From positions 242,359 through 306,358 of the forward strand of contig NZ_CAJGZK010000001.1 in NCBI RefSeq assembly GCF_904846215.1: a DNA stretch of 64,000 bases, read 5' to 3'. A program made the position numbers and the translations under genes. Each line of letters begins with the position of its first letter. The first letter of the stretch is position 1. The notes beneath the pieces were generated by a model. The model saw only the letters and a list, made by a program, of their open reading frames with translations. It made no database searches and had not been told where the DNA came from. This stretch comes from Psychrobacter glacincola (GTDB taxonomy: Bacteria > Pseudomonadota > Gammaproteobacteria > Pseudomonadales > Moraxellaceae). Below, in pieces: positions 61,259-64,000 of the stretch.

Positions 61259-61423
61259 ATGAAACGTTATGAATGTATTGTCTGCGGCTGGATATATGAC
61301 GAAGCACTTGGCTGCCCCGAAGAAGGCATCGCGCCGGGCACCAAATGGGATGATATCCCTGATGATTGGACGTGCCCAGAATGCGGCGTTGGCAAGCTTG
61401 ATTTTGAGATGCTAGAACTTTAA
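61259..61423 (+). CDS. Rubredoxin
   Basis: The 54-residue frame begins at the ATG at 61259-61261 and contains the two Fe-binding pairs [12 protein letters not shown] and [12 protein letters not shown] with [16 protein letters not shown] between them, a complete rubredoxin. It carries electrons, for instance to alkane hydroxylase or in oxygen defence. The downstream alpha/beta hydrolase gene starts 28 bp later, so the two are probably co-transcribed, and no rubredoxin reductase is nearby. Confidence 0.95.
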   Translation: MKRYECIVCGWIYDEALGCPEEGIAPGTKWDDIPDDWTCPECGVGKLDFEMLEL

Positions 61424-61451
61424 GCCAATGACCTTTTAGATAGGACCGTTC

Positions 61452-62489
61452 ATGACAGAAAAAAATGACATTAATAATGCTGCTAACTTGCCTGAGCCAT
61501 CGGATAGTAGCTTGAGCTATCCGACGCCTGAATGGCAAAAATTTGGTGAGCACCAGTGGTGTGCCTCGGATCTTAGCGAGCATCTTTATCAAGCCATGAT
61601 AGATATCGGCGACGGCATCGAGCTGTGCGTTGAAGCTGGCGGTAATCCTAATCATCCGCCACTACTTATGATTATGGGGCTTGGCTCGCAAATGATCTTT
61701 TGGCCAAACCATTTTGTTAAGCGTCTTATTGATGCCGGCTTTTTTGTGATTCGTTTTGACAATCGTGATATTGGTTTGTCCTCTAAAGTACAAATCGATG
61801 GTCTACCGCGCATTAGTCAGCTCAAAATGATGATGCGCCTGCAAACGGGACTGTCTAATAAAGGCACGCAGGTTGCCTATAATTTGACCGATATGGCAGA
61901 AGACACGGCACGCTTAATCAAGGCATTGCAGCTTGGCAAAACGCATCTGCTTGGTGCTTCTATGGGTGGCATGATTGCCCAGATCGTAGCAGCGCGTTAT
62001 CCAAGTCTAATACAGCGGATGGCATTGATGTTTACCACGACCAACCGTGCCTTTTTAAAACCACCAAAGCCTAGACAGTTATACACACTGATTAATCGCC
62101 CTGAGAGCCATTCTGAGCGTGATATCGTGCGCCATAGTGTTTGGTTTATGAAGACTGTCGGCACCCCAGGTCATGTGAATGTACGTATGGTACGTGACAT
62201 TGCCAAGATACGTTATCAGCGTAATTTCCATCCTCTTGGTACGGTACAACAGCTAAATGCCATCTTGGCTTCAGGCTCTATCAGCCGCTTTAGTAAACAA
62301 GTCAAAGCACCGACGATTGTATTGCACGGTAGTGCAGATGGGTTATTACCTGCCTCACAGGGCCGCGTCGTTGCCAAAACCATCCCTAATGCCAAATTTC
62401 ATTTGATTGAAGGCATGGCACATGATATTCCTGAGTATTATCAGCCATACATGGTAGATTTGATTAGCAATCATTTATTAGAAAAGTAA
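61452..62489 (+). CDS. Alpha/beta hydrolase
   Basis: The 345-residue protein has LLMIMGLGSQMIFWP (oxyanion region), RFDNRDIGLSSK and the nucleophile elbow LLGASMGGMIAQIVA. Late acid and His come from VLHGSADGLLPASQG and EGMAHDIPEYY. It would be a serine esterase or similar hydrolase acting on small esters or acyl compounds. No signal peptide is seen. It follows rubredoxin by 28 bp and is closed by a terminator. Confidence 0.85.
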   Translation: MTEKNDINNAANLPEPSDSSLSYPTPEWQKFGEHQWCASDLSEHLYQAMIDIGDGIELCVEAGGNPNHPPLLMIMGLGSQMIFWPNHFVKRLIDAGFFVIRFDNRDIGLSSKVQIDGLPRISQLKMMMRLQTGLSNKGTQVAYNLTDMAEDTARLIKALQLGKTHLLGASMGGMIAQIVAARYPSLIQRMALMFTTTNRAFLKPPKPRQLYTLINRPESHSERDIVRHSVWFMKTVGTPGHVNVRMVRDIAKIRYQRNFHPLGTVQQLNAILASGSISRFSKQVKAPTIVLHGSADGLLPASQGRVVAKTIPNAKFHLIEGMAHDIPEYYQPYMVDLISNHLLEK

Positions 62490-62527
62490 TCTTTATAAGT
62501 TAGCTTGTGACATTTATCGCCTAAAGA

Positions 62528-62570
62528 AGAGAGCCTATAGCAATCATTAATCGCTATAGGCTCTTTTTTT
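62528..62570 (+). terminator. Intrinsic terminator after alpha/beta hydrolase
   Basis: GAGCCTATAGC and GCTATAGGCTC are perfect 11-bp inverted repeats followed by TTTTTTT. It lies between convergent genes. Confidence 0.92.
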
Positions 62571-62597
62571 GGTCAAAATAAAATATGCTGTCAATAT

Positions 62598-63770
62598 TTA
62601 ATCACAGGTGACAGCCGCACCTTCTTTATCTATGCACATCTTATTACCATTTTCTAAGCTGCCAATCCAGGCCTTATCCTCTACAAACACAAAAGAAGGC
62701 TTGTCCTTATAGTGGCTCTCAAGACTGAGACTTTTATTGTCAGAATCATTAAAGCCATTAAAACCATTAAAGTCATCAAAATCCTTAAAACTAAAAGGAA
62801 TCACAAGCTCGCCGCCAAGATTGATAAAGCCCCACTCGGCATCGATACGCACGCCCGCTAGCCCTTCAGAGAATGGACGTACTTCGTCGAAAGAATACGT
62901 AATCATAGTGACATTATTGTCATCAACAAAGCCCCATCTACCATCTTGTTGCCGCGGCTGCAGCGTGGTAAAGCGATTAACGGGTATGGATGCTGATTTT
63001 TTTTGTGTGCTATTTGCGCGATCGCTAGGATTAACCGCTGATTTACTAGCAGCGGGTCGATCATTTACCCGGCTATTTTTGGCGCTTTTACTGTCATTAC
63101 TTTTAACATTGTCTTTTTTAACATTGTCTTTTTTGACATTGGCATTTTGAGTATTGGCATTCTTAATATTGCCCTCTTTATCAAGCCAGCTGATCGCTTT
63201 GTTTTTGCGTAGACGAGCCATACCGCCTCGGTAATCATCAATATCACTAATCGCTGCCGAAAACGGCACAACAGTCCTATTGGCCGTGTCAATAACGCCA
63301 TAATGACCGCCCTGTTTGACCACAATGCGACCTTCCGATACGGGGCGTGCCCAGCCTTGACCGTCATTTAGCGCATCGTACATCACAGGAATCACTTCAC
63401 GACCTTGCATATTCAGATAACCGACATGACTATTACGCATGACAGGCAATAGACCTGCTGATATTTTATTTGCATCCACTTTTTGATAGCGCGATAAATC
63501 AACAAGGCTTTTACCTTGCTTATTGATAAGAGCAACCGGTGCGCCAAAGTCTTTCACCGCTAAGAAATAACCACTACTCGCCGTACAAGAGACGTTTTTA
63601 TAGTAGCTTTTAGGGATTTTACAGCTGGCAGCTTGGGCACTTGGCATGACAAATAACGCCGTAGCTAAGATGCCAATCATCAGAGCACAGCGCCTTATTA
63701 GGGATGACTGATCTTCAGATTTCGTTAATGACAATGATCGTTTTGATAAGGTACGTTGGAGCATAAGCAA
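62598..63770 (-). CDS. Exported WG-repeat protein
   Basis: The 390-residue product has a basic N-terminus of about 27 residues before a hydrophobic signal segment (MIGILATALFVMPSAQAA). It then has WG-type repeats: VGYLNMQGREVIPVMYDAL, HYGVIDTANRTVVPF, RWGFVDDNNVTMITYSFDEV and EWGFINLGGELVIPFSF. WG repeats form beta-rich binding modules of unclear function. The middle (about 205-250) is a Lys/Asn/Asp/Ser linker with tandem NVKKD units, and FNGFNGF repeats appear near residue 335. Two cysteines at the end (KMCIDKEGAAVTC) may form a disulfide. It is a single-gene unit. Confidence 0.78.
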   Translation of the reverse strand: MLMLQRTLSKRSLSLTKSEDQSSLIRRCALMIGILATALFVMPSAQAASCKIPKSYYKNVSCTASSGYFLAVKDFGAPVALINKQGKSLVDLSRYQKVDANKISAGLLPVMRNSHVGYLNMQGREVIPVMYDALNDGQGWARPVSEGRIVVKQGGHYGVIDTANRTVVPFSAAISDIDDYRGGMARLRKNKAISWLDKEGNIKNANTQNANVKKDNVKKDNVKSNDSKSAKNSRVNDRPAASKSAVNPSDRANSTQKKSASIPVNRFTTLQPRQQDGRWGFVDDNNVTMITYSFDEVRPFSEGLAGVRIDAEWGFINLGGELVIPFSFKDFDDFNGFNGFNDSDNKSLSLESHYKDKPSFVFVEDKAWIGSLENGNKMCIDKEGAAVTCD

Positions 63771-63880
63771 ACCTAAGCTAAAAGTAATAAGGGCTATTGG
63801 GGCAATTTAAATGAGATGGTATAAATAGAGTGTTTTAAGGGTGTTAGTTCTTTAAGCTGATGATATTACAATACTTAGAT

Positions 63881-64000
63881 TAACACACCAAGTGCAACGC
63901 TAATTGATATTATAGAACACCTGATTGGGCGTCTTGAATCCCAGCCGTTTTCTCGGTCTGTTGTTTAGTTTGTTCTCAATGTGCTGTATCTCATCATCAC
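63881..64000 (-). mobile_element. Second IS30-family element, left end only
   Basis: TAACACACCAAGTGCAACGC looks like its terminal inverted repeat, sharing AAGTGCAACG with the element at 30225. The transposase reading frame enters from beyond the window. Confidence 0.65.
63900..64000 (-). CDS. IS30-family transposase, C-terminal fragment
   Basis: The minus strand encodes the last 32 residues of an IS30-type transposase: DDEIQHIENKLNNRPRKRLG followed by FKTPNQVF and a TAG stop (63900-63902). LNNRPRKRLGF is the hallmark end of IS30 transposases. It differs from the copy at 30228 (LNNRPRKVLGF and a different tail), so it is another IS type. The rest lies outside the window. Confidence 0.82.
   Translation of the reverse strand, partial: DDEIQHIENKLNNRPRKRLGFKTPNQVFYNIN

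Overview
The window looks like a chromosomal segment of a Moraxellaceae gammaproteobacterium, most likely Psychrobacter. This is inferred from gene content: a TyrA-AroA fusion, a DcaP-type porin with dicarboxylate-type beta-oxidation genes, a pmrC-pmrA-pmrB-like order, a Moraxella-like EptA, low-to-middle G+C, and many copies of a short intergenic repeat. I saw no rRNA, tRNA, CRISPR array or prophage.

Layout. 1-3173 (minus): arsenosugar-type cluster with ArsS radical SAM enzyme, DUF547 protein and two glycosyltransferases, the last cut by the window edge. 3845-8066 (plus): DUF4331 gene with an in-frame stop, small lipoprotein, TPR protein and HupE/UreJ membrane protein. 8241-10527 (minus): TonB-like protein and a PAP2 phosphatase. 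10682-15928 (plus): lipid A phosphoethanolamine transferase, response regulator, histidine kinase, diacylglycerol kinase and a second PAP2 protein; two PmrA-box-like direct repeats precede eptA and dgkA. 16523-27828: DcaP-like porin, thioesterase, acyl-CoA ligase, thiolase, 3-hydroxyacyl-CoA dehydrogenase and enoyl-CoA hydratase (minus), divergent from acyl-CoA dehydrogenase, MFS transporter and IclR regulator (plus). This is a complete beta-oxidation set with import functions.

28283-41600 is more accessory in character: RCC1-repeat lipoprotein, intact IS30-family element, bestrophin-like protein, lipoprotein, acetyl-CoA hydrolase/CoA-transferase, universal stress protein and a 1386-residue trimeric autotransporter adhesin with a 390-bp internal duplication. 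41733-63770 is mostly housekeeping: ggt, dnaE, an Hpt protein, trmJ, ytoQ, cysE, folB/folK, rarD, the pheA-hisC-tyrA/aroA run, transaldolase, apt, rubredoxin (61259-61423), an alpha/beta hydrolase and a WG-repeat protein. A second, different IS30-family element enters at the right edge.

The most notable non-coding signal is a family of about 130-150 bp repeats, nine near-complete copies plus fragments. They have TATAGTC/GACTATA-like ends, a conserved core and an inner stem whose two arms change together between copies; some copies appear to be chimeras. Several start within two bases of a stop codon. Genes, motifs and coordinates were read by eye; no database search or folding program was run.
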